A stretch of 64,000 nucleotides of DNA from Tetragonia tetragonoides (taxonomy: Eukaryota; Streptophyta; Magnoliopsida; Caryophyllales; Aizoaceae), in the NCBI GenBank assembly GCA_038025085.1, contig CM076146.1, positions 16,776,001-16,840,000 of the forward strand. Reading direction: 5' to 3'. The notes beneath the pieces were generated by a model, which worked only from the letters and a program-made list of their open reading frames with translations, was not told the origin of the DNA and searched no databases. This document shows, in pieces, positions 1-11,415 of this stretch. The translations under genes and the position numbers were made by a program. The number at the start of each line of letters is the position of its first letter. The first letter of the stretch is position 1.

Positions 1-812
1 TATCTCCAAAAAGATATTGGAAGACTATTAAAGGCTCGTCATAGATCGAACCATGTCTAATAAAGCTCGATATCTCCTCTCCGATACCCCATTCCATTGT
101 GGTGTACCTGGAGGGGTGAGTTGTGAAACAATTCCACAATCTCTTAAATGACTATCGAACTCTTGGCTTAGATACTCACCCCCTCGATCTGATCGAAGGG
201 CTTTAATCTTTTTTCCAAGTTGATTTTGTACTTCATTCTGAGACTCCCTAAACTTTTCAAAGGATTCAGATTTATGCCTCATAGTAGTTATGTTATAAAC
301 TGGAATTTTAAGGTCTAGAACATAAAGGCCACTGTTTATTGGACCGCTACCATAAAATATATCATCTTTATAAAAGCAACAACATTTGTTCTTAATCACA
401 AAGACAAAATCTTCCAAGTCCAAGACTGAAACAGAAATTATATTCCTGCTAATGGCAGGTACATAATAACAATTATTGAGTTCTAAAACCAATCCAGATG
501 GAAAACTTAAATAAAATATTCCTACAGATAACGCAACAACTCTTGCTCCATTTCCAACGCGTAGGTCCACTTCACCTTTTGCCAAAGTCCTACTTCTGTT
601 TAGTCCCTGTACATTTGCACAAATGTGAACACCACATCCGGTATCTAATACCCAAGAAGTAGAATTTGAAGAAGTAAATACATTTACTTCTATAACATAA
701 CATTTACTTGAAGTAGAAGGAACACTTCCCTTATTCTTCTTCAGATCCTCCAAATATTTCTTGCAATTCCTCTTCCAATGCCCAAGCTCATTGCAGTAGA
801 AGCACTTGGTTT
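1..812 (-). pseudogene. Ty1/copia gag-pol fragment (copy 1): zinc knuckle, protease, joined integrase core
   Basis: The minus frame is open from about 812 to 28. In order it shows the end of a CCHC zinc knuckle (C-x2-C-x4-H-x4-C near 765-805), an aspartic protease start (SWVLDTGC, near 650), the pre-integrase stretch with the motif YYVPAISRNIIS, and then directly the second half of the integrase core (LRSDRGGEYLSQEF and TPQWNGVSERR). The integrase HHCC finger and first catalytic Asp are missing between YNIT and the KSESFEKF motif, so the protein cannot be a working integrase. The stretch is nearly identical to 10117-10935. The sequence starts mid-element at base 1 and stops being copia near 812, where gypsy sequence of opposite orientation begins. 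Confidence 0.9.
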
Positions 813-1289
813 CATTGGACCTTACGAGTTGGGAAGCAAGGTACTTTTGTGAGTATCTCCTACCAAGGGTGTTATGCGTTTTGGTCGTAAGGGAAAGTTC
901 ATTCCTCGTTACATTGGACCTTACGAGTTCCTAAGAGGATTGGTGAAGTTGCTTATCGTCTAGCTTTACCTGTGGAACTTGAGAAAGTCCACAATGTCTT
1001 TTATGTCTCTCAACTAAAGCGATACGTACACGATCCAACTCATGTCGTTCAACCTGAAACGATCGAACTTGACGAGAGTTTGACATATGAAGAACGTCCG
1101 ATCGAGATCACCGACCGCAAAGAGCGCTCGACTCGCACAAAGACTATTCCGATTGTGAAAGTTATTTGGTCCCGTCATGGTCAAGAAGAGGCAACATGGG
1201 AAGCTGAATCCATGATGCGCGAGAAGTACCCAGAACTCTTTCTCGAAAGTACTAATTCCATTAGAGTTTCGGGACGAATCCCTTTATAG
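813..1289 (+). pseudogene. Ty3/gypsy chromovirus (Tekay/Del type) integrase C-terminus and chromodomain
   Basis: A plus-strand remnant of the last part of a chromovirus polyprotein. The integrase C-terminal motif (VSPTKGVMRFGRKGK, about 853-900) is followed by VFYVSQLKRY (about 995-1020) and a chromodomain-like end with two key Trp residues (VIWSRHGQEEATWEAESMM, about 1162-1217), ending in TAG at 1287-1289. Chromodomains guide integration toward methylated-histone chromatin. Position 850-852 is an in-frame TGA, and one extra base near 945 shifts the frame, so only 972-1289 reads cleanly. An 18-bp direct repeat containing attggaccttacgagtt lies at about 814-831 and 922-939. Upstream gag, protease and RT are absent. 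Confidence 0.88.
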
Positions 1290-1526
1290 GGAGGGTAGAA
1301 TGTCACACCTAGTAATTTCGTGTTTTGTTTACCGCTTTGCACGAGTTACATGTTCTACCATTGCATGCTGCACTGCAAATCGACCTAGATCACAACCGTA
1401 GTACACGCATTGTCGTTTTCCTAAAATCGATTTATACCTTCGTATGGGTAAACTCGTTTCGTCGTTGAGAAGTGATTACTTCATGTCTCAAGTTTCGGGA
1501 CGAAACTTCTTTTAAGGAGGGTAAAA
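1290..1526 (+). other. chromovirus 3' non-coding region with two polypurine-tract-like motifs
   Basis: Between the polyprotein stop and the 3' LTR, two similar blocks occur: ttcgggacgaa then gggagggtagaatgt (about 1269-1302) and ttcgggacgaa then aaggagggtaaaatgt (about 1495-1529). The second immediately precedes the LTR start TGTGAAACCCC and is the functional-looking polypurine tract. The first is also followed by a TG start (TGTCACACC), as if an older LTR boundary or a duplicated 3' end were retained. No ORF of note. Confidence 0.6.
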
Positions 1527-1830
1527 TGTGAAACCCCAATATTTTCTATAATTATAATATCGATTAATTCATTTATAAATAGTTTTGGAGATTTAAATCG
1601 TATATTTATTTAACGATTCGATTTACTCAAATTAAGCCATAATAATATTAATTATTATTATGCGAATTTTGGAATTTATAATTATCAAATTAAGCGATTT
1701 AGTTAAAATGGTTTTGTATATGAATAAGGCTTATTCATATTGTTTTAATTGGTTTTAATTAGCATTTAATTAGTTTTAATTATTTTTTATTAGCAATTAA
1801 ATCAGAAAATAATCCTAATTCTAGTAGGGT

Positions 1831-1860
1831 TTGACTTTCCTTGACCAAATACCTATATAA
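1831..1860 (+). promoter_or_regulatory. LTR A core promoter: TTGAC boxes plus TATA
   Basis: TTGACT at 1831 and TTGACC at 1841 (W-box type, the core bound by WRKY factors) lie directly before TATATA at 1854-1859. The same order is found in the other Tekay LTRs of this window that retain the region (18517-18547, 51048-51078 and 51177-51207 on plus, 8682-8710 on minus), which supports a conserved promoter module. Confidence 0.65.
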
Positions 1861-1913
1861 GCTAAGAGATGGGCCAGTTGATCAGTTGCAAAAACTGAGC
1901 CAAAACCCCAATT

Positions 1914-2330
1914 CTCTCTCTCTCCTCCCTTACGGTTTCTCTCTCTTTTCTCTCTCTCTCCACCGCACACCTTCTCTCTCTCTCTCTCTCTCTCTATCCC
2001 CCCTGCTGTCGCCGGCCTCCTCTTCCCGCCGGTAATCCCCCTCCCTCTCTCTCTCTTTCTTTCTCTCTCTTTCTCTCTCTTTTCCTTTCTCTCTCCCCGT
2101 ACTCTGTTTTCCCCACCTCTGTTTTCGTCGAGGCGCGACTGTCGCGCCACAGCCGCGCCACCAGGCCGCGCCTGGGTGGTCGCCGGCGAGTGGCCGACGC
2201 GACGGGGCCTTGCCCGTCGCTCCTCCCCCTCTCAGTCACTCTCTCTCTCCCTCGCGAACTCTCTCTCTCTCTCTCGCGATCTCTCTCACTCTCTCTCTCT
2301 CCTCTGTTGTTGGTGCTCCGGCGAGCCACC
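1914..2330. repeat. CT/GA-rich tract in LTR A leader
   Basis: Interrupted (CT)n microsatellite blocks downstream of the TATA box, alternating with GC-rich segments. Long frames reading as Ser-Leu or Arg-Glu runs on either strand are artefacts of the dinucleotide repeat. Confidence 0.9.
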
Positions 2331-4169
2331 GCCGACCATGGTCGTCGGTGGGTGGTGGTCTTGGTGATTTTGTAGGTCGTGGGTCCCCATGCTAGGTGTA
2401 TCACGGCCTAGACTCGAAAAACCGATTAGGGTTTCGTTTAATATCTTCGTTTTAATTAATTTCGTATTTTCAGTATTTTTCAATAATTGTTTTTATTTTT
2501 CTATACTCGTTCGGAGTCCGAATCTGAATTTTCAAAAGCCTAGATTGGTTGGCATAAATCAAGAAATTTAATAAAAATATTAGTTTATAGTTTCAGTACT
2601 GTTTGGATTTTCCTATTTATTAATTATGTCTCGGTAATTATTTTTAATTAGGACCAAACGGACAAGCGTGACCGGGTTGTAATTATCCAAGTTACCTACT
2701 GCTTAGTGAGATTTTGTTAGGTAAGCAATTTTGCCTACCTATTTCCAAAACCCCATCAAAACTATTTTGATGTGTTATGTGCTAATTGATTATTATTGTG
2801 AATTTAATACGCGAAGCATGATTAAATTAGATCGTCGTTAATTATGAGAATTTAAAATATATTCTTCGCTGTAAATATGATTTATATTGAGTATGATAAG
2901 TTTATAAAGTTTCGCTAATTAATTAGTTCATATGCTAATTAATGTTTAAATATGGCGATGTTGAATTTTTAATGTTTTTATGATATATGAATATGTGCTA
3001 TTTGGAATGGGATATTATTGAGTGCTAATGAGCACCTACTATTATATTGGATGGTTTATTTGTGAAAGTGTAATTTTTGGATATCATGATTTACCGCCAG
3101 AGTGCTGCCGAAATTTCGTTAGACATATATGAAGCATGACTATTGTTAATATGCCCTTATGTCGTAATCGCCGTTATTATTATTCATTATCATGAGCACG
3201 AAATGAAGTAGTATGTCGTGATCTCGTTGTACCACTAGGTCAATCAATGCAAGTATGTGAATTGAATTAAATGAGGATAAGACTCCTAATGGATCCCTAG
3301 GAGTAGTGGAGCTATCGAGAATTATCTAATTGATATAGTCTAGGGATGCGTGATTCCCCAGTTACTTTTATGGACATCTCGTAGTGTGTTTGGGACGGAT
3401 CATTCCCCATTGTTTAATTCTCTACATATCGATTATTATGTTAGAGGTAGTGGGAGTATACACTAGCGTAAGTCCATGGCATGTCTATATCTATCTATGA
3501 ACAGTATGGGTAATCGTTGTTCTATTCGCTCTCTTTTCTCTCTAATCAAGATGGTTTATCTTTTTCTGTTCGAATGATCACTAAAGCAAGATTTGCATTT
3601 AATTGAATATCGAGTATGCGTGTGCGTGTGCTTGATTGTATGACTACTTGTGCATGCAAATGAATTTCAATGATTCTTCTAACACCCAGGTAAGGTTTGT
3701 GAAAGTGTTTTTGCTGGGTAGGACGAGGTTTATTCAGTTTATTTGATTTTGGTTTTCTTTTGTTTCTTCTCTTTTTCTTCTGTACCTTGTTTCCGTCACG
3801 GAAACCAAAGTGTAGGTGTAGCTGAGTGAGGATGGTTTGCTAGAAGGTTGAATGTGGGCTGTTTGTGTAGAACTATGGATTTATTGGTTACCTTGGATTA
3901 TTTGGGATTTTGGTTTGTGCCCTTGAAGGAAAAGCTGTTATAAAAATATAATGGACTTAAGACCGCTGGATAGACAACTCTAATATGTATGTTTAATTTG
4001 ATTAGATGCTTCCTTTGATACCTAGTTTTCCTTTCTGCTTAGCATTTACGCTTTAGCGATAAATGTTGCAGTAGCATTCCCTTGGGTTTGTGACGGTTCG
4101 ACGGTGTCGAGTCGTGTACAGCGACGTCGATAGTTCCCTGGAAATCGTTGCGAAGTCGGGGGTGTTACA

Positions 4170-4504
4170 CAGTTAGGGTTTCGTGAAAACTGATTATCAC
4201 GTGTAACCCTAACTGGTCAGGATTCACGATATATATAGAGAGGTAGGAGGGATGATTAGGTTAAGTGTGTGATGGGCCTAATCCGAATTAGACTCTTCTA
4301 ATAAAACGAGCCTGTTAAGTGTGCGACCCTGCTGGTTTACTAATGTGGTAGTAAGTCCAAAACACTTTTCGGGCCCACAAATCGTAATTGGTTTCTAGCA
4401 AAATATTACGATTACCCATATTAAGTAAAGATCGGTTTCCATAGTCCAACCAATAATGCAATTATTAATTCTTATCATGATTAGTTCATAGGGCAAATCC
4501 AACA
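4170..4504 (-). mobile_element. copia 3' LTR, truncated by chromovirus insertion
   Basis: Matches 18045-18380 of the 5' LTR nearly base for base, starting at cagttagggtttcgtg and ending at ...aaatccaaca (minus-strand start TGTTGGATTT). The first roughly 271 bp present in the 5' LTR (17774-18044) are missing because LTR A abuts at 4169/4170. Confidence 0.9.
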
Positions 4505-5254
4505 ATCTCCCACTTGCACTATAGCTAATCATACATCGATGGTCCCTTTGTCATGTGATACCTAAATTGACCATAAAGAAGGAGTAGTGCCATCCCTATA
4601 TAGTTCAATTATGTCTTTCTCGATTCCGCAGTTAAACTGCTTAAAAACAAACGATTGACTTTCAATCCATTTGAGCACGACCATGCATTTCACAGTTTAA
4701 ACTCATCGAAGGGCCCACAGATATCTTTTTCCCATTATATGAGAGTGACAAATCCCATCTTGCTCATTCACATTCCTCTTCATGACTTACAACACATCAT
4801 TCAATTATCTTTATAGTCATCCGATTAAAGGATTAACGTTTAATAATATCAAGATATGCTAAACATCATGTAGGAAACCATGGTGAGTTCAGGTCAAAGG
4901 ATCAAATTAAATGTTGCATATGAAAAACATTGATGACTTATATAACAATCCTTTCAATGTTTTTGAAATGGGTCGGTCCAATATAATGTTCTCTAACATT
5001 TATCCATGTGATCAATTTCATATCTCATAATTATGACCTGTGAAACTTGGTCATCAATCAATCCACATGATAGTCTCAATAGTTATCAAATTCCCACAAA
5101 TAAAGATAACTGACTACGGACAATTTTAGAATAAGTATATTTATAACAATAGAGTCTTACAATCAAGTCACATACTAGATGATCTAAATCATATAAATTA
5201 TTCATTGGGATAGTAATAGATAAATCGAACATAAGTCACAAGATAAACCTCCTA
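4505..5254 (-). other. copia polypurine tract and 3' untranslated region
   Basis: On the minus strand GTGGGAGAT (4505-4513) directly precedes the 3' LTR start TGTTGGA and is the polypurine tract. The remaining stretch up to the RNase H stop codon is AT-rich with no ORF I would support. Confidence 0.75.
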
Positions 5255-6245
5255 CTAGGGCAGAGACCAATCATTCATGAATCTAAGTCCTTGTGTAATA
5301 GTATGACGCTCATGCTTATCCTGTGGTAGAGGCTTAGTCAGCGGATCAGCAATGTTCATCTCCGATGATACTCTGGACACCTTGACATCTCCCATTTGTA
5401 CAAAGCTTCGTAGCAAATGGTAACGTCTGAGTATATGCCTAGTTTCCTGATGATCCCTAGCCTCCTTCGCCAGTGCAGTGGCCCCATTACTATCACAATA
5501 AAGGTCCATTGGATTTGAACTATTAGGTATCACCCCAAGTTCAATGATGAATTTTCGAATCCACACTGCTTCTTTTGCTGCTTCAGAAGCAGCAATATAC
5601 TCGGCTTCTGTTGTAGAATCAACAACTTTATCTTGTTTGGAACTCCTCCAACAAACTGCTCCTTCATTCAGAATGAATACAAATCCTGACTGCGAGCGGG
5701 AATCATCCTTATCCGTTTCGAAGCTTGCATCAATGTAACCACTTACAGTGAGTTCCTCTTCACCACCATAGACAAGAAATACATCCTTAGTCCTTCTTAA
5801 GTACTTGAGGATGCTCTTGACTACGACCCAATGAATTTTACCTGGATTAGGTTGGTATCTACTCGTCATGCTTAAAGCACAAGCAACGTCAGGACGAGTA
5901 CACATCATGGCATACATGATAGAACCTGTAGCGGAAGCGTAAGGAATTCTACTCATGCGATCTCGCTCATCTTGTGTCGAAGGACACTGAGTCTTGCTAA
6001 GAGTTATGCCATGCGACATCGGAAGATTACCTTTCTTGGAATCTTGCATGTTGAACCTTTTCAACACCTTATCTATATAGGTACTCCGGCTTAATCCCAA
6101 GAGTCTTTTTTATCTATCTCTATAGATCCTAATCCCCAAGATATAAGTTGCCTCTCCCATGTGTTTAATTGAGAAACACTTTCCCAAAAAGGCCTTGACT
6201 GACTGAAGTGTAGGAATATCACTTCCAATCAGTAATATGTCGTCT
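5255..6245 (-). pseudogene. copia RT C-terminal end and RNase H
   Basis: The frame from 6100 down to 5255 encodes the copia RT thumb/connection (STYIDKVLKRFNM, GSIMYAMMCTRPDVACA) and RNase H with acidic catalytic positions in SGYIDASF, STTEAEYIAASE and DLYCDSNGATALA, ending with a typical NIADPLTKPL tail. The frame continues upstream to 6245 through one in-frame TAA near 6106. Upstream at 6246 it breaks within the RT active site because a solo LTR is inserted there; the residues DDILLIGSD lie on this side of the insertion. Last coding part of the element at 4170-18380. Confidence 0.9.
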
Positions 6246-6250
6246 ACATA
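6246..6250. repeat. target site duplication ACATA (left)
   Basis: ACATA immediately before the LTR start TGTAACACCCCC at 6251. The identical five bases follow the LTR at 9022-9026. Confidence 0.9.
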
Positions 6251-8423
6251 TGTAACACCCCCAGAATTCGCAACGATTTTCGGAGCCGCCCGGCGTCATT
6301 ATCTATGACCCGGCGCCTGTGAACCGTCCCAAACCCGAGGGTTGTGCCACTGCCACATTTATCGCTAAGGAATAAATACGAAGCAGAAAGAAATTGCTAG
6401 GTGTAGAAGAGCCTACTAAACTGAAAAGGAAACTTAAACATTAATAATTGAAATGGTCTAAATGGTGAGGTAACATGAGTAATCTTATTACAATCCTTTC
6501 AAAAGGAATATCTAAACCCAGCAGCGGAAACTAAAGACAAATGAGCTCCAAGGCAAATCTAAGCCAATTCCAAAGACGATCTTATTGGACATTACCTGCA
6601 CATTTAATTTCCATGTCGGAAATAGAAAAACAGAAAAAGAAGAGAGAAAGCAAAATCAGATAAACTGAGTAATTAACGCCCAAACCCAGTAAAAAATTTC
6701 GAAAACCCTTACGTTGGGATTTGAGAAAAATCATTGAAATTCATTTGCATACGCAGGTAATCAAACAGTTCAAACACACACAATCGGTCAGATTATTATA
6801 ATCTTTTTAAAGTGATCAAACCACAATAATTACAGTAAGTCATCTGAAGAGAATTAAGAGAGCGATAATAGATCGAGGGCGTACACTCACGACATCTATG
6901 GAGGTTATCACCTCAATTTAATAATCATGCCATGGACTTAAAGACTCTAGTGTGCACACTACCTCAATTGCAACTCATGGTTAACAAGAGGACTTATACA
7001 ATGGGGAATGATCTATCCCGAACACAAACATCGCTGTGTCCATAATGAAATAGATACTTTGGGAATCACTCATCCCCGGACTACACAAAATGCATGTGCA
7101 GTCCCGATGCTCGACTACTCCTACAGAACCAATAGGAGTCTTAATCTCTTATTAATTCATTTACATGCAAAGGGTTTAAATAAAGACTAAGGCACTAAGA
7201 GGCCAACATGATTACTCATATATAAGCTATCGCTTTATGAATTGCTAAGCATAACCACTCGATTAATCATCAACAAATCTTAATCAGGAATCTAACATGC
7301 CTTTAGCATAATTCACATTCCAATTAGGAAACATATTCAACAATGATTCAAATAAGGCATTTAATTCAATTTAGCTTGACATAAGTCATAATACATTCTA
7401 TTGCCACAAATAGCCCAATTAACATTTAATTCTCATATCATAATATAATTCAAATCTAAACATGTTATAGTAATTATAATTAAAGGAATAATTATATAAT
7501 TAAAGCAATTCAACATGCTTTCCATAATTAAACGTAAATTGCCATTTAACATATATCACATCAAAACATTTTGTTTTGGGATAGGTAGAAGGTAGGCTCC
7601 TTAGCTTACCACTGAATTACGCTCCGAGATTCTGTCGAGAATGTTCACTATTGATGGGACTACGAACGATCTTCGATTCCTAATTAATATTAATTAAAAA
7701 CATAATCAGATGCGGAATTGAACGTGCAAATGAACTCTAAATTCAGATCTGATACTTTTATAAATTCCTTGCATTTTTCCAGTCGAAATAGGCTTTTAAA
7801 ATTCGACAATCGGATTTATAAAACTTTTTAAAGAATCAAAATACGAAATCAAATTCACAGAAATTCAAAAATTAAATCTGAAAATACATAATTAATTCTG
7901 AAATTATCAAGAACACTTAAAACTTCGAAAATTGATTTCCCTCCAATTGGTCACGACCATGGCCACCCATAAGGGCCCATGGCTCGGCCATCACCAGGAC
8001 ACCACTCACCGGCCATGGCGGCGCCGGTGGTGGCGCTTGTGGCGCACGGCAGGACAGAGAAAGAGAATGACGGGAGAGGGGAAAACAGAGGAGAGAGAGA
8101 GTGCGAGACGACGCCATCAAGGGCGGCCTGCAACCGCGCAGCCGTGGCCACCCCCGACGAGGGATGACGCGGCCTCAGGCGACGGTGGCCTTGCCTTTGT
8201 GGCCGGCGTTGTTCCGACCGGAAACAGAGGAGAGAGAGAGATTGAAATCAAGGGGAGAGAGAGAGAGAGAGAGAACGTGGTGGCTGGTGGCTTAGCGTCG
8301 CCGCCTTGGCCTAGTCGACCACTTACCCACGATGGCCGACCATTACGTGGCGGTTGGGTGGTGGCGCGACCTTCATTGGCGCAACCAGAAAACAGAGGAG
8401 AGGGAATGCGAGAGAGAGAGAGA

Positions 8424-8454
<31 letters not shown>

Positions 8455-8614
8455 CGGCGGTGGGGCGAGCCCACGTCGCCGGCGACGCACCTTCACAATG
8501 GTGAGGTGATGATAATGGCAGCAGCAAGGGGAGGGGGAATGAGAGAGTGATCGGTGAGAGAGAGAGGGAAGAGAAGAAAATGAAGTGGGAGAGGAGAGAG
8601 AGACCCATGAGAGT

Positions 8615-8647
<33 letters not shown>

Positions 8648-9021
8648 TAGGTGAGTGGTTTGACTCAGCTTTGACCCTCCTTATATTGACCCTTGGTCAA
8701 TCTTGGTCAAGCTTGCTTCACTCCCCATATCACTCCCTTACTTAATACTAATTGATTACATTAAATCAATTATGCACAAATCACTCAACACTAAATCAGA
8801 TTTTTATTTTGAAATCACCCACATAAATAATTCAATTTATTTAAATAATAACTCCCCATAAATATCTGAATAATTAAAATCCATAATATTTATTATTAGA
8901 ATTTTAATATTAATTATGGAAATTATCCATCCATAATTAGTAATTCAAATAATCGTAATATAATTACGATTAATTATATGAAAATCCTTTTTATAAATAT
9001 AGAAAATATCGGGGTATCACA
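6251..9021 (-). mobile_element. Tekay/Del-type solo LTR (LTR B)
   Basis: On plus it runs from TGTAACACCCCC to GGGGTATCACA; read on minus it starts TGTGATACCCCGATATTTTC, the same start as LTR E at 50736. It is flanked by perfect 5-bp duplications (ACATA) with copia coding sequence resuming directly on both sides, so it is a solo LTR left by recombination of a full element. Length 2771 bp. The GA-rich tracts at about 8093-8140, 8230-8275, 8400-8455 and 8510-8650 are the antisense view of the CT-rich leader. No internal gene. Confidence 0.93.
8682..8710 (-). promoter_or_regulatory. LTR B core promoter: TTGACC boxes and TATA-like element
   Basis: On minus, TTGACC boxes (8705-8710 and 8695-8700) and an inverted one (8686-8691) lie directly upstream of ATATAAGG (about 8679-8686). 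This matches the arrangement in LTR E. Confidence 0.6.
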
Positions 9022-9026
9022 ACATA
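9022..9026. repeat. target site duplication ACATA (right)
   Basis: Second copy of ACATA flanking the solo LTR; copia RT coding sequence resumes immediately. Confidence 0.9.
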
Positions 9027-9660
9027 TAAGACCAAGAATACCACAGCGCTCCCACTAACCTTCTTGTAAACACAAGGTTCCTCTTCGCATCTAAGGAAAT
9101 CAAACTCTTTGATTGCCTCATTGAAGCGAAGATTCCAACTCTTAGATGCCTGCTTCAATCCATAAATAGATCGCTAAAGCTCGCATACCTTTCCTCCAGG
9201 TGATGTGAAGCCCTCGGGTTGTGTCATGTACACATCCTCTTCTAGGTTTCAATTAAGGAAAGTTGTCTTCACATCTATTTGCCATATCTCATAGTCATAA
9301 TATGCAACAATGGCATGGAGTATCCTAATGGATTTAAGCATTGCAACGGGCGAAAAGGTTTCATCATAATTTATCCCATGAATTTGATTATAACCTTTTG
9401 CCACCAATCATGCCTTGAATATATAAACATTCTTATGCATGTCAATTTTCTTCTTGAAAACCCATTTACACTCAATGGTTTTTATGCCATAAGGTGGGTC
9501 TACCAAAGTCTGTATTTTGTTTTCATACATAGAATCCATTTCAGATTTCATGGCTTGAAGCCATTTGTCGGAATCTAGGCCCATCATTGCTTCCTTGTAG
9601 GTCGTAGGCTCATCATCCTCTATTAATAATATATGACGATGTTCAGTCACCAAGAAACCA
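9027..9660 (-). pseudogene. copia reverse transcriptase, N-terminal part
   Basis: Minus-strand reading gives the start of a copia RT (EPTTYKEAM, DKWLQAMKSEMDSM, then IECKWVFKKKID) in the open frame 9653-9408, followed by degraded RT sequence down to 9027. The last residues before the insertion read VVFLVLYV, with DDILLIG on the far side at about 6245, so the solo LTR splits the catalytic YVDD motif. Stops and frame changes between 9408 and 9030 show it was decaying. Confidence 0.85.
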
Positions 9661-9674
9661 TATCTAATGGGTTC

Positions 9675-10022
9675 TCAGCGTACTCTTTCAGACCTACGAA
9701 GGGATGGTGCCACAGGTTTAGCTACTACAACATCTTGTAAACTACTTTGAGTCTCCTCAGAAATTGGAGTACTCTCCAGTGGCTCTCGAACCTCTTCGAG
9801 TTGCACTTTACTCCCACTGGTTCCTTTAGAAAGAAACTCTCTTTCTAAGAAGACACCGTGTCGAGCCACAAACACTTTGTTGTCGGTGGGATGGTAAAAG
9901 TAATATCCTTTAGTTTCTTTAGGATATCCCACAAAGAAGCATTTATCAGATTTAGGTCCAAGCTTATCAGCAAGTAAACGTTTTACATAAGCTTCACAAC
10001 CCCAAATCTTTAGAAAAGTCAA
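9675..10022 (-). pseudogene. copia integrase C-terminal and linker region
   Basis: The frame encodes the post-core copia integrase region (FLKIWGCEAYVKR, CFFVGYPKETKGYYFYHP, HGVFLEREFL) followed by the linker toward RT (SLRRSERVR). It follows the integrase core at 10144 and precedes RT at 9653, with a frame change between blocks. Confidence 0.85.
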
Positions 10023-10063
10023 GCTAGGAACTTTTCCCGTCCATTTCTCATATGGTGTTTTTT

Positions 10064-11412
10064 CTACTGATTTTGATGGACTCCTGTTAAGTGTGAACGC
10101 TGCTGTCTCAAGAGCATATCCCCAAAAAGATATTGGAAGACTATTAAAGGCTCGTCATAGATCGAACCATGTCTAATAAAGTTCGATTTCTCCTCTCCGA
10201 TACCCCATTCCATTGTGGTGTACCTGGAGGGGTGAGTTGTGAAACAATTCCACAATCTCTCAAATGACTATCGAACTCTTGGCTTAGATACTCACCCCCT
10301 CGATCTGATTGAAGGGCTTTAATCTTTTTTCCAAGTTGATTTTGTACTTCATTCTGAGACTCCCTAAACTTTTCAAAGGATTCAGATTTATACCTCATAG
10401 TAGTTATGTTATAAACTGGAATTTTAAGGTCTAGAACGTAAAGGCCATTGTTTATTGGACCGCTACCATAAAATATATCATCTTTATAAAAGGAACAACA
10501 TTTGTTTTTAATCACAAAGATAAAATCTTCCAAGTCCAAGACTGAAACAGAAATTATATTCCTGCTAATGGCAGGTACATAATAACAATTATTGAGTTCT
10601 AAAAACAATCCAGATGGCAAACTTAAATAAAATGTTCCTACAGATAACGCAACAACTCTTGCTCCATTTCCAACGCGTAGGTCCACTTCACCTTTTACCA
10701 AAGTCCTACTTCTCTTTAGTCCCTGCACATTTGCACAAATGTGAGCACCACATCCGGTATCTAATACCCAAGAAGTAGAATTTGAAGAAGTAAATACATT
10801 TACTTCTATAACATAACATTTACCTGAAGTAGAAGGAACACTTCCCTTATTCTTCTTCAGATCCTCCAAATATTTCTTGCAATTCCTCTTCCAATGCCCA
10901 AGCTCATTGCAGTAGAAGCACTTGGTTTCATCATTAGGACCAGACGAGGGTTTGAACTTATGCTTTCCTTTGGGTTGATTCACAATCGGACCCTTCATGA
11001 TAGCCTTTCCCTTGTCCTTAGTTTGACCATAATTCTTGAACTGAGCCCCCTTTCTAACCATTAGAACATTGGGAGTTGGGTCCTTCTGGACGTTTTGCTC
11101 AGCAGTTTTAAGCATCCCATGCAGCTCAGCCAATGACTTTTTAAGATTATGCATATTATAGTTCATAACAAAAGTGTCATAATCATTAGTCAATGACGCT
11201 AAGATGATATCAGTGGCCAACTCTTGACCCATTGGGGAGCCCAGTTTTTCCAAGTACTCAACATAACCAATCATCTTGATTACATGAAGACTAACTGAAC
11301 TTCCTTTCCCTATCTTGCACTTAACCAAGTCACTCACAGTGTTAAACCTCTCAGTTCGTGCTTGCTCCTGAAATATTCCTTTCAGGCTCTCAATCATCTC
11401 ATAAGCCTCCAT
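10064..11412 (-). pseudogene. copia gag C-terminus, zinc knuckle, protease and truncated integrase (copy 2)
   Basis: A 422-residue frame (11412-10144) holds the gag helical region (ESLKGIFQEQARTERFNTV), a CCHC knuckle (CFYCNELGHWKRNC, about residues 165-178), protease motif SWVLDTGCGAH, the pre-integrase block ending YNIT, then directly KSESFEKF, SDRGGEYLSQEF and TPQWNGVSERRNRTLLD. The integrase zinc finger and first core Asp are absent at exactly the same junction as in the fragment at 1-812. The element could move only in trans. A separate frame 10255-10064 continues the integrase after a frame change. Confidence 0.92.
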
Positions 11413-11415
11413 ATT

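Larger units (their letters stand above)
1527..4169 (+). mobile_element. Tekay/Del-type 3' LTR (LTR A)
   Basis: Begins TGTGAAACCCC right after a polypurine tract and ends GGGGGTGTTACA, giving a 2643-bp LTR in the size class known for Del/Tekay chromoviruses. It contains a TATA region near 1854, a CT-rich leader (about 1914-2330), and AT-rich remaining sequence with no credible ORF. The downstream flank starts at 4170 inside a copia LTR, so this gypsy element had inserted there. Its 5' LTR and most of the internal region are not present, so the expected TSD (after-side CAGTT) cannot be confirmed. Confidence 0.85.

Noticed and set aside
1821..2404. Overlapping frames on both strands rich in Ser-Leu or Arg-Glu (also 7917-8608, 18616-19063, 30078-30305, 51139-52034).
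   Set aside because: They follow CT/GA microsatellites in LTR leaders or a promoter; dinucleotide repeats keep all frames open, and no domain or start context supports them.
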